Positions 54,011 to 62,756 of a stretch of DNA of 64,000 nt are shown here, one piece after another. The stretch is from the NCBI GenBank assembly GCA_029056055.1, contig JAIDCC010000014.1:1-64000 (forward strand), given 5' to 3'. The notes beneath the pieces were generated by a model. That model was given only the letters and a program-made list of their open reading frames with translations, was not told where the DNA came from and made no database searches. Position 1 is the first letter of the stretch. The number at the start of each line of letters is the position of its first letter. The translations under genes were made by a program, and so were the position numbers. This stretch comes from Duncaniella sp. GTDB lineage: Bacteria > Bacteroidota > Bacteroidia > Bacteroidales > Muribaculaceae.

Positions 54011-55783
54011 ATGAACGAAATAGATTTGTCTGCCATCAAGACGCCTGCCGACATCCGCAAAATGAATCTCGGCCAACTCACTCAGCTCGCTGCCGAATTG
54101 CGAGCCAACCTGATTAAGAAACTTTCCGTCCACGGCGGCCACGTAGGTCCCAACCTCGGTATGGTGGAAGCCGTCATCGCGCTCCACTACGTCTTCGACA
54201 CCCCTGACGACAAGATTGTCTTCGATGTCTCCCACCAGACCTATCCCCACAAGATGATTACCGGGCGAATGGAAGCTTTCACAGATGCCGCCCACTACGA
54301 CGACGTGACAGGCTACACCAATCCTGCCGAAAGTCCATACGACCTCTTCTCGCTCGGACACACTTCGTCGGCCGTCTCGCTTGCCGCCGGTCTCGCCAAG
54401 GCGCGCGACCTCCGTGGTGGTAAGGAGAACGTCGTGGCCGTAATCGGCGACGGTTCGCTCAGCGGCGGCGTGGCTCTCGAGGGCCTCGACTACGGCGCCA
54501 CCCTCGGCTCGAATTTCATTGTCGTTGTCAACGACAACCAGATGAGTATCGCCGAAAATCACGGTGGTCTTTACGCCGACCTCCGTCTGCTCCGCAACAC
54601 CAACGGCACAGCAGAACCGAATCTCTTCCGCGCCATGGGCTTCGGCTACCGTTACGTCAACTACGGCAACGACCTCCGCAGCCTTATCGAAATGTTCCGC
54701 TCGGTCAAGGATATCGACCATCCCGTCGTGGTCCACATCAACACCATGAAGGGTATGGGTCTTCCCGTGGCCGAGGCCGACAAGGAAAACTTCCATTTCT
54801 CAGGGCCGTTCGACCCTGAGAACGGTGCGCCGCTCCACGAAGAAGCTCCCTCGGCTGAACCGCAAGACTATAGTTCGCTTTTCGGCTCCCTCATGTCGCG
54901 CCGCATGAAAGAAGACTCCCGCGTGGTCGCAATCACCGCCGGAACTCCCGGAGTGCTCGGTTTCGACAAGGAGCGTCGCCGTCAGGCCGGCAGTCAGTTT
55001 GTCGACGTGGGTATTGCCGAACAGACGGCCATCGACCTTGCAGCCGGTCTCGCCAAGGGCGGAATGCGCCCCGTGGCCGGATTTGTCAGCAGCTTCATCC
55101 AGCGCGCCTACGACCAAATCAGTCAGGACCTCGCTTTGAACAAGCAGGCAGCCACGCTCGTGATTTTCTACGGCTCGATGTTCGGCATGAACGATGAGAC
55201 TCACCTCGGATTTTTCGACATCGCTCTTCTCTCGAACATTCCCGGTCTGACTTTCCTCGCTCCGGCAAGCCGCGAGGAGTTTGAGGCTATGCTCGACTGG
55301 TCAATCCGCCAGACCGATGTTCCCGTAGTGGTGCGCACCCCCGGCACGATTGCAGCCACAAATCCCTCTCTCAAAATCGTCGACGATTATTCACGCCCCG
55401 TCTACGACATTGTGCGCGAAGGCGACGACGTGGCTCTGATTGGTGCCGGCGCAATGTTTGGTTTCACGCAGCAGGCAGCCGACCTTCTGGCAGCCAAGGG
55501 TGTCAAAGCCACGCTGATTAATCCGCGCAATCTGTCGGCTCTCGACACCGACGCCCTCGACAAGCTCAAATCCTACAAAGCTGTCATCACCGCCGAGGAC
55601 GGCATCATCGACGGAGGTTTCGGTCAGAAAGTGGCTTCCTATCTGGGCGACGCTTCGGCCAAGGTGGTCAATCTCGGTCTGCCCAAGGAATTCCTCAACC
55701 GTTACGACTACTCCGAGCTTCAGAAACGTTGCGGTCTCACGCCCGAGCAGATTGCTCAGACCGCTCTCGACCTGCTGAAGTAA
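54011..55783 (+). CDS. 1-deoxy-D-xylulose-5-phosphate synthase-like enzyme, short type
   Basis: A 590-aa thiamine-dependent transketolase-fold enzyme: HVGPNLGMVEAVIALHYVF, GHTSSAVSLAAGLAKARD, the ThDP motif GDGSLSGG...NDNQMSI, and the transketolase middle and C-terminal domains. It is shorter than standard DXS (about 620-640) and belongs to a short DXS-like group also seen in Firmicutes and Bacteroidetes. DXS makes DXP from pyruvate and glyceraldehyde-3-P; whether this copy does so or is a paralogue is open. ATG 54011 begins the family N-terminus. Confidence 0.8.
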   Translation: MNEIDLSAIKTPADIRKMNLGQLTQLAAELRANLIKKLSVHGGHVGPNLGMVEAVIALHYVFDTPDDKIVFDVSHQTYPHKMITGRMEAFTDAAHYDDVTGYTNPAESPYDLFSLGHTSSAVSLAAGLAKARDLRGGKENVVAVIGDGSLSGGVALEGLDYGATLGSNFIVVVNDNQMSIAENHGGLYADLRLLRNTNGTAEPNLFRAMGFGYRYVNYGNDLRSLIEMFRSVKDIDHPVVVHINTMKGMGLPVAEADKENFHFSGPFDPENGAPLHEEAPSAEPQDYSSLFGSLMSRRMKEDSRVVAITAGTPGVLGFDKERRRQAGSQFVDVGIAEQTAIDLAAGLAKGGMRPVAGFVSSFIQRAYDQISQDLALNKQAATLVIFYGSMFGMNDETHLGFFDIALLSNIPGLTFLAPASREEFEAMLDWSIRQTDVPVVVRTPGTIAATNPSLKIVDDYSRPVYDIVREGDDVALIGAGAMFGFTQQAADLLAAKGVKATLINPRNLSALDTDALDKLKSYKAVITAEDGIIDGGFGQKVASYLGDASAKVVNLGLPKEFLNRYDYSELQKRCGLTPEQIAQTALDLLK

Positions 55784-55804
55784 GCAATACTTAATATCTG
55801 TCTC

Positions 55805-55853
55805 CACCGGGAGGCTGCGACACGCTTCAACACAGTGCCGCAGCCTCCCGGTG
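55805..55853 (+). terminator. terminator-type hairpin after the DXS-like gene
   Basis: A perfect 15-bp stem CACCGGGAGGCTGCG/CGCAGCCTCCCGGTG, with a 19-nt loop. There is no clear T tract after it. Confidence 0.65.
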
Positions 55854-55873
55854 CCATTCTCTGACGTCTCAGG

Positions 55874-55904
55874 TTTGACTTTCCGACGCTTTTTTGTAAT
55901 TTTG
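55874..55904 (+). promoter_or_regulatory. promoter of the Crp-family gene
   Basis: TTTG (55874-55877), 19 nt, TAATTTTG (55897-55904): a full match to the Bacteroidota promoter. Confidence 0.8.
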
Positions 55905-55930
55905 CAGCCAACTTGAAAAAACTCGTCCAC

Positions 55931-56491
55931 ATGGCTCAATTCAACTCTTTCGAAAAAGCGATAGACTTTTCATTCTGGAAGGACATTTGCGAAAAGCATG
56001 GCACGCGGCGCCACTACGCACGCGGCGATTACTTCGCCCTTTGCGGGACGATGCTCAAAGAAGTGGGCTGGATTGTGTCGGGCGGTTTCAAACACTCGCT
56101 CATCGACAATGCGGGCAATCTCAAAGCTGTCGGATTCGTATTCGAAGGCTCGGTGCTCGCCAACTACACGGCCGGCATCCTGGGGCGCGCCATGCCCACC
56201 GACATCATCGCACTTGAAGATTCGGAAGTGCTCGTCGTGCCTGTCGATATGATAAAAGAGCGATTGCACGACGACCCATCTCTCGACATCCGTTTTGCGC
56301 AGGCTCTCTTCGAGCAGGCCTACTACCACATTCTTCACGACTACCGCTTCACTCCCGCCGAACGCTATTTCCATCTTGTCGACCGCTATCCGCGCATCAC
56401 TCAGCTCGTGTCGCTCTCTGAAATAGCTTCCTATCTCAACATCTCCTACCGTCAGCTCCACCGCATCCGCTCTTCCGCACAGAAAGAATAG
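55931..56491 (+). CDS. Crp/Fnr-family transcriptional regulator
   Basis: A 186-aa regulator: cyclic-nucleotide-binding-type beta roll (KHGTRRHYARGDYFALCG, about residues 15-110) and a C-terminal HTH (LSEIASYLNISYRQLHRIRS). The effector is unknown; the usual cAMP-binding arginine pattern is not evident and Fnr-type clustered cysteines are absent. ATG 55931 is preferred over TTG 55913. The gene ends 7 nt before repeat element C. Confidence 0.85.
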   Translation: MAQFNSFEKAIDFSFWKDICEKHGTRRHYARGDYFALCGTMLKEVGWIVSGGFKHSLIDNAGNLKAVGFVFEGSVLANYTAGILGRAMPTDIIALEDSEVLVVPVDMIKERLHDDPSLDIRFAQALFEQAYYHILHDYRFTPAERYFHLVDRYPRITQLVSLSEIASYLNISYRQLHRIRSSAQKE

Positions 56492-56498
56492 GAAGTTT

Positions 56499-56683
56499 TA
56501 AGTAAGTTCTAAAAATAAAACGATAAATGTGAAGAAAAATTCTTGAACAGTAAAACTCGTTCTTTTTGAATGCTTTGAGCCTTTCGTTCAGGCGCATAGC
56601 TCGCTATGCTTCTTCACTCAAGCCCCAAATCATCGCAAAAATAACTTCCTTTTATCTGTTCATTTATTTTTATCACTTACTTA
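56499..56683. repeat. palindromic element, copy C (about 185 bp)
   Basis: Reverse-oriented copy of element A: TAAGTAAGT (56499-56507) to ACTTACTTA (56675-56683), with the central palindrome GCATAGC-TC-GCTATGC at 56594-56609. It is about 90 percent identical by eye to A. It fills most of the space between the Crp-family gene and the next gene, and may serve as 3' UTR. Confidence 0.85.
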
Positions 56684-56737
56684 CGACGTCGCTGGCTCTT
56701 TCTGACATTTGTCACATTCGTTGTGGGGATTTAGTCC

Positions 56738-56745
56738 TACCTTTG
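56738..56745 (+). promoter_or_regulatory. promoter of the exported proteins, -7 element
   Basis: TACCTTTG, 25 nt before ATG 56771. No TTTG at the expected distance. Confidence 0.55.
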
Positions 56746-56770
56746 CCGTCGAAACACCCATGACGACGAT

Positions 56771-57409
56771 ATGACTGCATTCCTCATTTCCAACACTACA
56801 TTCATTTTTCGTGTCCTGACGACAGTTCTCATCTCCGTCCTCGCCGCGGGGTGGGGCGGGGCGCTCCATGCCAAAAAGATTTATGTTTCGCAATGCGGGA
56901 TTGTCTACCTCAATTCCGGCGAAACAGTCGTGGCCGACGACACCCTCAACCTCCGGTTGCCCAAGAAGAAAGAGAAACCGGCAATTATCGCCCGTCCCTA
57001 CACTGCTGAAAATCGAATCGTGCGCCGCCTCGAGCCTGCCGCGATAGATTCGATAGTTGCATGGAGTCGCACCGCGCCCGAACGCACCCACACTTTCGTC
57101 TATCTCGACGGACGCGGTTGGTGTCATCAGGCCGAGCGGGCCGACGGCGTGGCTGTGCTCCTATATGGGTCGAAAGGCTACCGTTGTTCGGGCAACGGAG
57201 GGTTGTGGTTTTACGGAAAAGGCGACATGATTGTGGTGAAGGACGGCGTTGCCTTCAGTTTCGGCCAGCCTCACAAGAAGTTTGATAAAAAGAAGCGTGC
57301 CCGTCTGGCGGCCTTGTTCAATGGTGACCCCGCACGTCTCGAATACATCCGGCGAGCCGAGGGGCGATGCGACAAGGTTCTTCGCGGCTTGTGTTCAATC
57401 TCGGATTAG
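56771..57409 (+). CDS. exported protein of unknown function
   Basis: A 212-aa protein with a signal-peptide-like N-terminus ending near ALHA (about residues 1-34). The mature part is beta-rich and basic at the end. Four cysteines are present, two near the C-terminus. No family is recognised. It lies 36 nt before the next exported protein in the same direction, likely one operon. Confidence 0.6.
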   Translation: MTAFLISNTTFIFRVLTTVLISVLAAGWGGALHAKKIYVSQCGIVYLNSGETVVADDTLNLRLPKKKEKPAIIARPYTAENRIVRRLEPAAIDSIVAWSRTAPERTHTFVYLDGRGWCHQAERADGVAVLLYGSKGYRCSGNGGLWFYGKGDMIVVKDGVAFSFGQPHKKFDKKKRARLAALFNGDPARLEYIRRAEGRCDKVLRGLCSISD

Positions 57410-57445
57410 TTATACACAGTTATACCTTGTAAACCTACAGCTATC

Positions 57446-58174
57446 ATGAAATTACGTTTTTGCATTACCATGATTCTCGCCGCGATGGCAGGGCTGAGCG
57501 CGTTCGGTGCCAAAGACCCCGACGAGTATCGCGCGCAACTGATTCTCGCGAACGGCGACACCATCATCGGCTACATCCACAATGACCTTAAGACCGGATT
57601 GAAAAATATGTTTTCAAAGACCGGCTCAATCCGTCAGTATGTCAATCTCGGCGAACAGCTTGACGGAGGAAAGACTAAACGCTACGGCGCGAAAGAGGTC
57701 AGGGAGTACAGGATGCTCAACTCCACCGAGGCTTTCCCCGAGGGAGAAGTGTGCGTCTCGACCATGATTAATTCCCCCGCCATGTTCAAACCCCTCAAAT
57801 ATGTGCGGGGCTTCGCCTGGGAGCGTGACAGGCGTGAGAGCGGACAGATTTTGAGATGGGATGTGTGGGAGACTACCGGCGGACAGAACAGCGTGAGCCG
57901 ACTCGTTCCGGCTATCGGGGTAAAATTCAAAGGCGCCCCCGCCGCGTTTATCCTCATGGTGAACGGGATGATGAACGATTGGTATGTGTGTCACTATCTG
58001 AAAAAGAACTATCCGGCACTTCTTGAGGCGTGGAATGCCTACTACCATGAAGGGGATGATGCCAAGGCCCACAGAAAGGAATTGACCGACAATCCCTCGA
58101 CAGCTCTGCTGTTCTACGAGAATTTCCTCCGCGACAACCCCCCGCTCGACGACGACGCCGAAGCGGGCAAGTGA
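57446..58174 (+). CDS. exported protein of unknown function
   Basis: A 242-aa protein with a signal peptide (MKLRFCITMILAAMAGLSAFGA). It then has an opening beta segment of the type YRAQLILANGDTIIGYIHND, which is common in Bacteroidetes periplasmic proteins. The C-terminus is acidic (NPPLDDDAEAG). No enzyme motif is seen. Confidence 0.6.
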   Translation: MKLRFCITMILAAMAGLSAFGAKDPDEYRAQLILANGDTIIGYIHNDLKTGLKNMFSKTGSIRQYVNLGEQLDGGKTKRYGAKEVREYRMLNSTEAFPEGEVCVSTMINSPAMFKPLKYVRGFAWERDRRESGQILRWDVWETTGGQNSVSRLVPAIGVKFKGAPAAFILMVNGMMNDWYVCHYLKKNYPALLEAWNAYYHEGDDAKAHRKELTDNPSTALLFYENFLRDNPPLDDDAEAGK

Positions 58175-58194
58175 TAGAGACGTTTCCCGACACA

Positions 58195-58227
58195 AAGCGG
58201 GGTCATGCTCTTTGCATGACCCCGCTT
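58195..58227. terminator. bidirectional terminator hairpin
   Basis: A perfect 14-bp stem (58195-58208 with 58214-58227), loop TCTTT. It separates the convergent exported-protein operon and the phosphosignalling operon. Confidence 0.85.
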
Positions 58228-58265
58228 AATCGTCGTAAACCTTTGATAATGCCGTCGCTACGAGG

Positions 58266-58688
58266 TTATTCCTGCGGGATGGAGAGGGCGCGGGTAGATT
58301 CGAGGATGGGGAGGTTGGTCTCCGTGGGGACGTAAATCACGGTTTTGTTGCTGAGGTCGGATTGCTGACGCACCCAGAGGTATTGGATGTAGGTCGGAGT
58401 GATGCTTCCGTTTTCGATGCGGATAGCTTCGGCCGCGCCTTTGGCGCGTTCGATTTCGGCCTGTGCGTTGAGCTTCTCGGCTTCGAGATTTGCTTTGGCT
58501 TCCTCGATTTTGATTTTGCGGTTTTGCTCGGCCTTGGCAAATTCGGCTTTGCCTTCCATCTCCTGCGACCAGACGTTATACCAGGGGCGGATGAAGGCCA
58601 TGGCCACGAAGAAGACGATAATTCCTGCGACGCCCATGAGAACGGGCTTGATGAGATTTGTAGGTAAGTGATTGGGGTTGTTATACAT
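58266..58688 (-). CDS. membrane protein resembling the C-terminal part of SPFH proteins
   Basis: A 140-aa protein: one membrane helix (about residues 15-34), then a charged coiled coil rich in Ala, Glu and Lys (FAKAEQNRKIKIEEAKANLEAEKLNAQ, in parts). The end is of the type AAEAIRIENGSITPTYIQYLW...VIYVPTE. This is the pattern found after the SPFH domain in stomatin/prohibitin/HflK proteins, but the SPFH domain itself is missing. It is the last gene of the kinase/phosphatase operon, 39 nt after the kinase. Confidence 0.6.
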   Translation of the reverse strand: MYNNPNHLPTNLIKPVLMGVAGIIVFFVAMAFIRPWYNVWSQEMEGKAEFAKAEQNRKIKIEEAKANLEAEKLNAQAEIERAKGAAEAIRIENGSITPTYIQYLWVRQQSDLSNKTVIYVPTETNLPILESTRALSIPQE

Positions 58689-58727
58689 GGTTTTGTAGGC
58701 GTTTGAAAAAGGTGAGAACAGGGGTAA

Positions 58728-60209
58728 TCAGTTCTTGACGAGCTGCACCACGATGAGGCGTCCGCCGTCGGCACCTGAAAGGAGGATTTTGCGCCCCTCG
58801 GTCAGTTCGACGTATTCGCCCACTTTGATTTGCTTCTTGGGCTGCTCGGTGACGTCCCACATGTCGGGGAGGCGGCGGTTGATGAGTATCCATTTTCCGT
58901 TGTGGAAATGGAAATCGCCCACCGGCTTCTTGTCTTCCGGCTTGATGCGCTCGTTGGGAGTGACGAAACGATTGACGTGCCACATGTAGAGCGACTGTTT
59001 GTCATAGACCATCAGGCGGTAGTTTTCAGGCAGAAACCTTCCCGCGGCGGGAGAGTAGTAGAGGTTGAGCACGGGGAGCTGTCCGTGGAACTCGGTGCCG
59101 CAGAAGGGGCATTTCGGTTTCGTGGAGTTGTCGAATACAAACCAATGCGCCTCGCACGAGGGGTTCTGACAAGGCTGCATGAGGTCGGTGGTCTTGACGA
59201 GGGCGGTTTCCCACTCGTCGGCGGTGGGACGCTTAGAGGGGTCGTGCAGACCGTCGATGAAAGCGCGGTCGAAAAGCTCTTTCAGGTAGGGACCGCAGAT
59301 GGTGTAGGGAAGTTTCTCCACGTCGCCCTGAGGCAGTTCCGAGGGGGCCATGTTCTGAATCTTGGGCCGGTTGCTCTTGTCGGTGGGATGTTCGACGAAC
59401 AGAGCCTTCTCGCCCATCGAGAGTTCTTCGTCGCGAGCCGCGTCGAGGTCGTTGACCTTGCCGCCCCGCAGCGGATGACGATAGAGCAGATACATGTAGA
59501 TGAGCACCGCGAGGGCATGGCGGTCGGTCTGGATGCTCGGCAGCTTCTTGGCGGGGTCGCCGAGTTTGAGCGCGCGCGTCTGAAGCACCTCGGGAGCTAT
59601 GAAATCGGGCGTTCCCACCACGTCGGGCGGATACTTGCCGGGCACTACGAGTCCGTCGATGTCGATGACAGCGGCGTGTCCCGTCTCGGGGTCGACGAGC
59701 ACGTTCTTGTAGGAAAGGTCGGAGTGGGCGAGCCCGGCGGCGTGCAGACGGCGCACGGCGCGCGCTATTTGCAGACACATGTGATAATGGCTCAACCATG
59801 TGCCTTTCTGGGCGGGCTGAAGAAATTTGTTGCGCAGTTTGGCCGAGGCAAACCATTTGCCCTCCTTCTCCTTGCCTTTGAACATGCCGTCCTTGAAGAA
59901 AAATTCCTTATGGTAGGCGGGGCAGACTATACCGAGTTTGCCCTCCCACTCGACGAGCTTCGTGGGCCAGCAGAAAAGGTTTTCCCAGTAGTCGCCCCCC
60001 GCCTGATTGAAAATCTTCTCGCGATAGCGTCCGACGATGTTTTCGAGGCGGTCTTTGGCGTTGGCATCCTGCTTGTTGCGGAAGAACCCCACGACGTAGC
60101 TCTTGTCGGGGCTGAAATAGACATCTTTCATCGCGCCGCTGCCGATGACTTCGTCGACGAACTCGACGGTCGAGCCGTCGGAGGCTTTGAGTTTGATAGT
60201 TTTTGCCAT
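58728..60209 (-). CDS. Ser/Thr protein kinase-like protein with zinc ribbon (YegI-like)
   Basis: A 493-aa protein. The N-terminal kinase fold (about residues 1-335) has a glycine loop IGSGAMKDVY (22-31), catalytic loop HSDLSYKN (162-169), DIDG in place of DFG (183-186) and APE at 205-207. Cysteines 347, 352, 367 and 370 form a likely zinc ribbon, followed by a beta-rich C-terminal domain (about 380-493). The protein has no membrane helix. Genes before it encode the cognate-type PP2C phosphatase and vWA proteins, as in the yegI-K-L and TerY-associated modules. Confidence 0.82.
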   Translation of the reverse strand: MAKTIKLKASDGSTVEFVDEVIGSGAMKDVYFSPDKSYVVGFFRNKQDANAKDRLENIVGRYREKIFNQAGGDYWENLFCWPTKLVEWEGKLGIVCPAYHKEFFFKDGMFKGKEKEGKWFASAKLRNKFLQPAQKGTWLSHYHMCLQIARAVRRLHAAGLAHSDLSYKNVLVDPETGHAAVIDIDGLVVPGKYPPDVVGTPDFIAPEVLQTRALKLGDPAKKLPSIQTDRHALAVLIYMYLLYRHPLRGGKVNDLDAARDEELSMGEKALFVEHPTDKSNRPKIQNMAPSELPQGDVEKLPYTICGPYLKELFDRAFIDGLHDPSKRPTADEWETALVKTTDLMQPCQNPSCEAHWFVFDNSTKPKCPFCGTEFHGQLPVLNLYYSPAAGRFLPENYRLMVYDKQSLYMWHVNRFVTPNERIKPEDKKPVGDFHFHNGKWILINRRLPDMWDVTEQPKKQIKVGEYVELTEGRKILLSGADGGRLIVVQLVKN

Positions 60210-60220
60210 GAGCGGTGTGA

Positions 60221-61669
60221 TTAGTAAAGGATTGCTATCGTGCGGTCGTCGTGGTTGCCGGGACTCCAGAAGTCGAGCCAGCGCAGGAGCTGCGTCTGCG
60301 CGGCTTCGTTATCGTCGGTGAGATCGACCCCTTCGATTTCATCTTTCGGGAAACCGTTGCGGAGGGCTGAGTAAAACTCTTCCCACTTGGCGTAGTCGTT
60401 AAGGTTTCTGTCGGTCTCGAACATCGGGTCGGAAACGCCGTCGGTCATAAGGAAGAGAGCCGTGAAGTCGTCGACGATAGACATTCTGACACGTTTCGCC
60501 ACGGCATCGGTGTCGTGGAAGATTTCGGGCATCGTCAGGAAGCGGGTCTGACCGGAAAACTCTCCTTCGTCGGGAGTGCCGAGGAGTTTGACGGTTTTAC
60601 GTTCGGCATCGAAGATAGCCATGGCCCCGTCGCCCACCCAGAACGAGGCGATGAACCAACCGAAATCGTAGCGCTTGCAGACGGCAAACATCAGCGTCGT
60701 GGCGAAATCCTTAAGCTTTGACCCCTCGCAGTTTGCCGACACGCTCTTGACAGCCTCGTGAGCCTTCATGGCACCCTTGTAGACGATGTCGATGACGCCG
60801 CGTGTGAGGGCGGTGCGTTTGGCCGTGTCTTCGCGGTCGGCGGCATAGTCGAGGATGGCTTTCTCAAACTCGGGATTGTCGACGAGCAGCGATTTGCAGT
60901 GGTCTACGACGGTCTTGCAGGCCACTTCCGAACCCTTGCGCGAATACTTCGCGCTGCCCGCGCCGTCGGCCACTGCTATGACATACCAGTCGGAGTCGGC
61001 GCAATGGAAGAGGCTGAAATGGTCGTCGCGCGGACGGCCTTCCTGCGCGTGGCTGCGGCCTCGCTGACTTGCGGCCACGATGTCTTTCCTTGGCGCGCCG
61101 TCGGCTGCGGCCTCCACTTTGATGTAGGCCGTCTCGCTGTCGGGTTTGTAGTAGGGGATGTCGGAGTGGGTGGGGACGTTGCGCCAGAGGTCGCGGGGAT
61201 TCGGATTGAACGCGATAGGAATTTTCAATTCCGATTCAGGCTCGCCTTCTACAGTCTTGAATTTCAGGATGAGCGAGAAGTCGCCGCTCGTCGTGGGGAC
61301 GCCCGCGAGAGTGCCGACACCGTCGGCTGTGACAGCGAAAGTCAGTCCGACCTTCTCGGCACCTTCGAGCTGAATATCGTAAATCTTATCGGTGGGAAGA
61401 GGGAACGAGTGGGAGTAGTCCTGCTTGACGGTGCCATTTGGGAAGCGCAGTCCGAGCTGTTTCACTTCGTTTTCTATGAGAATGCGTTGGTTCATCCGTT
61501 CTTCTTTGTATGTGTTAATGAGCGACTTAATCGCCCAACCGAGGAAGCGTTCTTTTTCGGCCGCGTCGAGGCCGGCCTCGCGCATGATGCTGTCGATGGC
61601 GCGTGCCGAGGCGTTGAGGCGCACGGTGGGACGGTTGCAGCGCGCCGAGATGCGATGTTTTCTGTCCAT
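60221..61669 (-). CDS. PP2C-type protein phosphatase with N-terminal Ig-like domain
   Basis: A 482-aa protein. Residues 1-65 are helical. Residues 75-155 look like a putative immunoglobulin-like (He_PIG/cadherin-type) domain: YDIQLEG...TFAVTADGVGTLAGVPTTSGDFSL, split by short gaps. From about 195 on it is a PP2C phosphatase with RDDHF (metal Asp), VADGAGSA, VGDGAM, MTDGVSDP and HDDRT. There is no signal peptide, so the Ig-like domain would be cytoplasmic. It should reverse the kinase encoded 11 nt downstream. Confidence 0.85.
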   Translation of the reverse strand: MDRKHRISARCNRPTVRLNASARAIDSIMREAGLDAAEKERFLGWAIKSLINTYKEERMNQRILIENEVKQLGLRFPNGTVKQDYSHSFPLPTDKIYDIQLEGAEKVGLTFAVTADGVGTLAGVPTTSGDFSLILKFKTVEGEPESELKIPIAFNPNPRDLWRNVPTHSDIPYYKPDSETAYIKVEAAADGAPRKDIVAASQRGRSHAQEGRPRDDHFSLFHCADSDWYVIAVADGAGSAKYSRKGSEVACKTVVDHCKSLLVDNPEFEKAILDYAADREDTAKRTALTRGVIDIVYKGAMKAHEAVKSVSANCEGSKLKDFATTLMFAVCKRYDFGWFIASFWVGDGAMAIFDAERKTVKLLGTPDEGEFSGQTRFLTMPEIFHDTDAVAKRVRMSIVDDFTALFLMTDGVSDPMFETDRNLNDYAKWEEFYSALRNGFPKDEIEGVDLTDDNEAAQTQLLRWLDFWSPGNHDDRTIAILY

Positions 61670-61678
61670 AGTCTCAAA

Positions 61679-62734
61679 TTAGCCTAAACTTCGGGTGATG
61701 TCCATTCCTCCGGGGCCGCTCTTGGTGAGCGTGCCTTGCATTCCGCACCAGGGGCAAGTGATGTCGGGGTCTTCGCCGGCGCAGAAGATGTGGCCGCAGT
61801 CGCAGGCTACGGCGCCAATCTGATTGCCGCAGCAGGGGCAGGCGGGCACTCCGATGAGTTCGAGGGTGTTGATTTTCACGCCTTCCCCTTTCGAGAGGCT
61901 TGCGTAGGTCTCACGGTCGACGGGGTAGGCTCCGACGAGCTTGAAGTCGGTGGCATGAAAGCGCTCCATTCCTTCGAGCGGACGGCGCCGGCGATAGTAC
62001 TTTATGAGATAGTCGCCGCGGGTGTGCTGGCAGCGCGCGTGGATTACGGCAAAGTTCTCGTCGACGATGTCGTGGCCGGCGAGGCCGTCGTTGCCTACTT
62101 CGATTTTTTCAAGATTGATGCCCGAGGTCGGTGCGAGCTTCACTTCGTCGGAGGCTGTGGAGGTGACGGAGACGCTGGTGGTCTTGATTGAGGCCGTAAT
62201 CCATTTGAAGAATTTGCTGAACGACTCGGCATCAGTGTCCTTGAGCAGCAGGATGTCGTCGGTGATTTTCGATAGGGTCTTCAGATTGACGTTTTCGCCC
62301 AGCGACACGGCCACGAGGTTGCAATGCGAGCGATACTTTCTGTTCCAACGTTCGAACGCAGCGTCGCAGGAGTCGGTGGGATTTCCGTCGGTGAAGAGGA
62401 AAATCACAGGTTTCCAATCACCGCGGCTCTCGAGGGTGGTCTTGACGACGTTGCGGTCAATGTCGTTCATCAGGCAGTCGAGCGCCTCGCCGAGCGAAGT
62501 GCCGCCTCCGACGGGAAAGACTGGAGGGTAGAACTTGTAGAGTTCGGTGAGGGGCGAAAGCACTTTGGCACGCCCGGCAAATGCTATGATGGAGACGAAA
62601 ACAGTTTCGAGCGCGTAGGGGTCGACGCGCAACTCCTGAATGATGGTGCGCATGCCTTCCTGCACTTGCTCAATAGGTGTGCCCACCATTGATTCGGAAA
62701 CGTCGACGAGGAAGTAGATTGGCAGTCTTCGCAT
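61679..62734 (-). CDS. vWA-domain protein with C-terminal zinc ribbon (TerY-like)
   Basis: A 351-aa protein: vWA domain (about residues 1-200) with a complete MIDAS site (DVSES at 11-15, GGTSLGEAL, FTDGNPTDS). A beta-rich region and a cysteine-rich end (CPCCG, CDCG, CPWCG) form one or two zinc ribbons. It matches the TerY-C type of vWA proteins encoded with PP2C phosphatases and kinases. ATG 62734 was chosen; the upstream frame overlaps the AIM24 gene. Confidence 0.82.
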   Translation of the reverse strand: MRRLPIYFLVDVSESMVGTPIEQVQEGMRTIIQELRVDPYALETVFVSIIAFAGRAKVLSPLTELYKFYPPVFPVGGGTSLGEALDCLMNDIDRNVVKTTLESRGDWKPVIFLFTDGNPTDSCDAAFERWNRKYRSHCNLVAVSLGENVNLKTLSKITDDILLLKDTDAESFSKFFKWITASIKTTSVSVTSTASDEVKLAPTSGINLEKIEVGNDGLAGHDIVDENFAVIHARCQHTRGDYLIKYYRRRRPLEGMERFHATDFKLVGAYPVDRETYASLSKGEGVKINTLELIGVPACPCCGNQIGAVACDCGHIFCAGEDPDITCPWCGMQGTLTKSGPGGMDITRSLG

Positions 62735-62756
62735 GAAAGTCCTTGGTATTAGGGTT

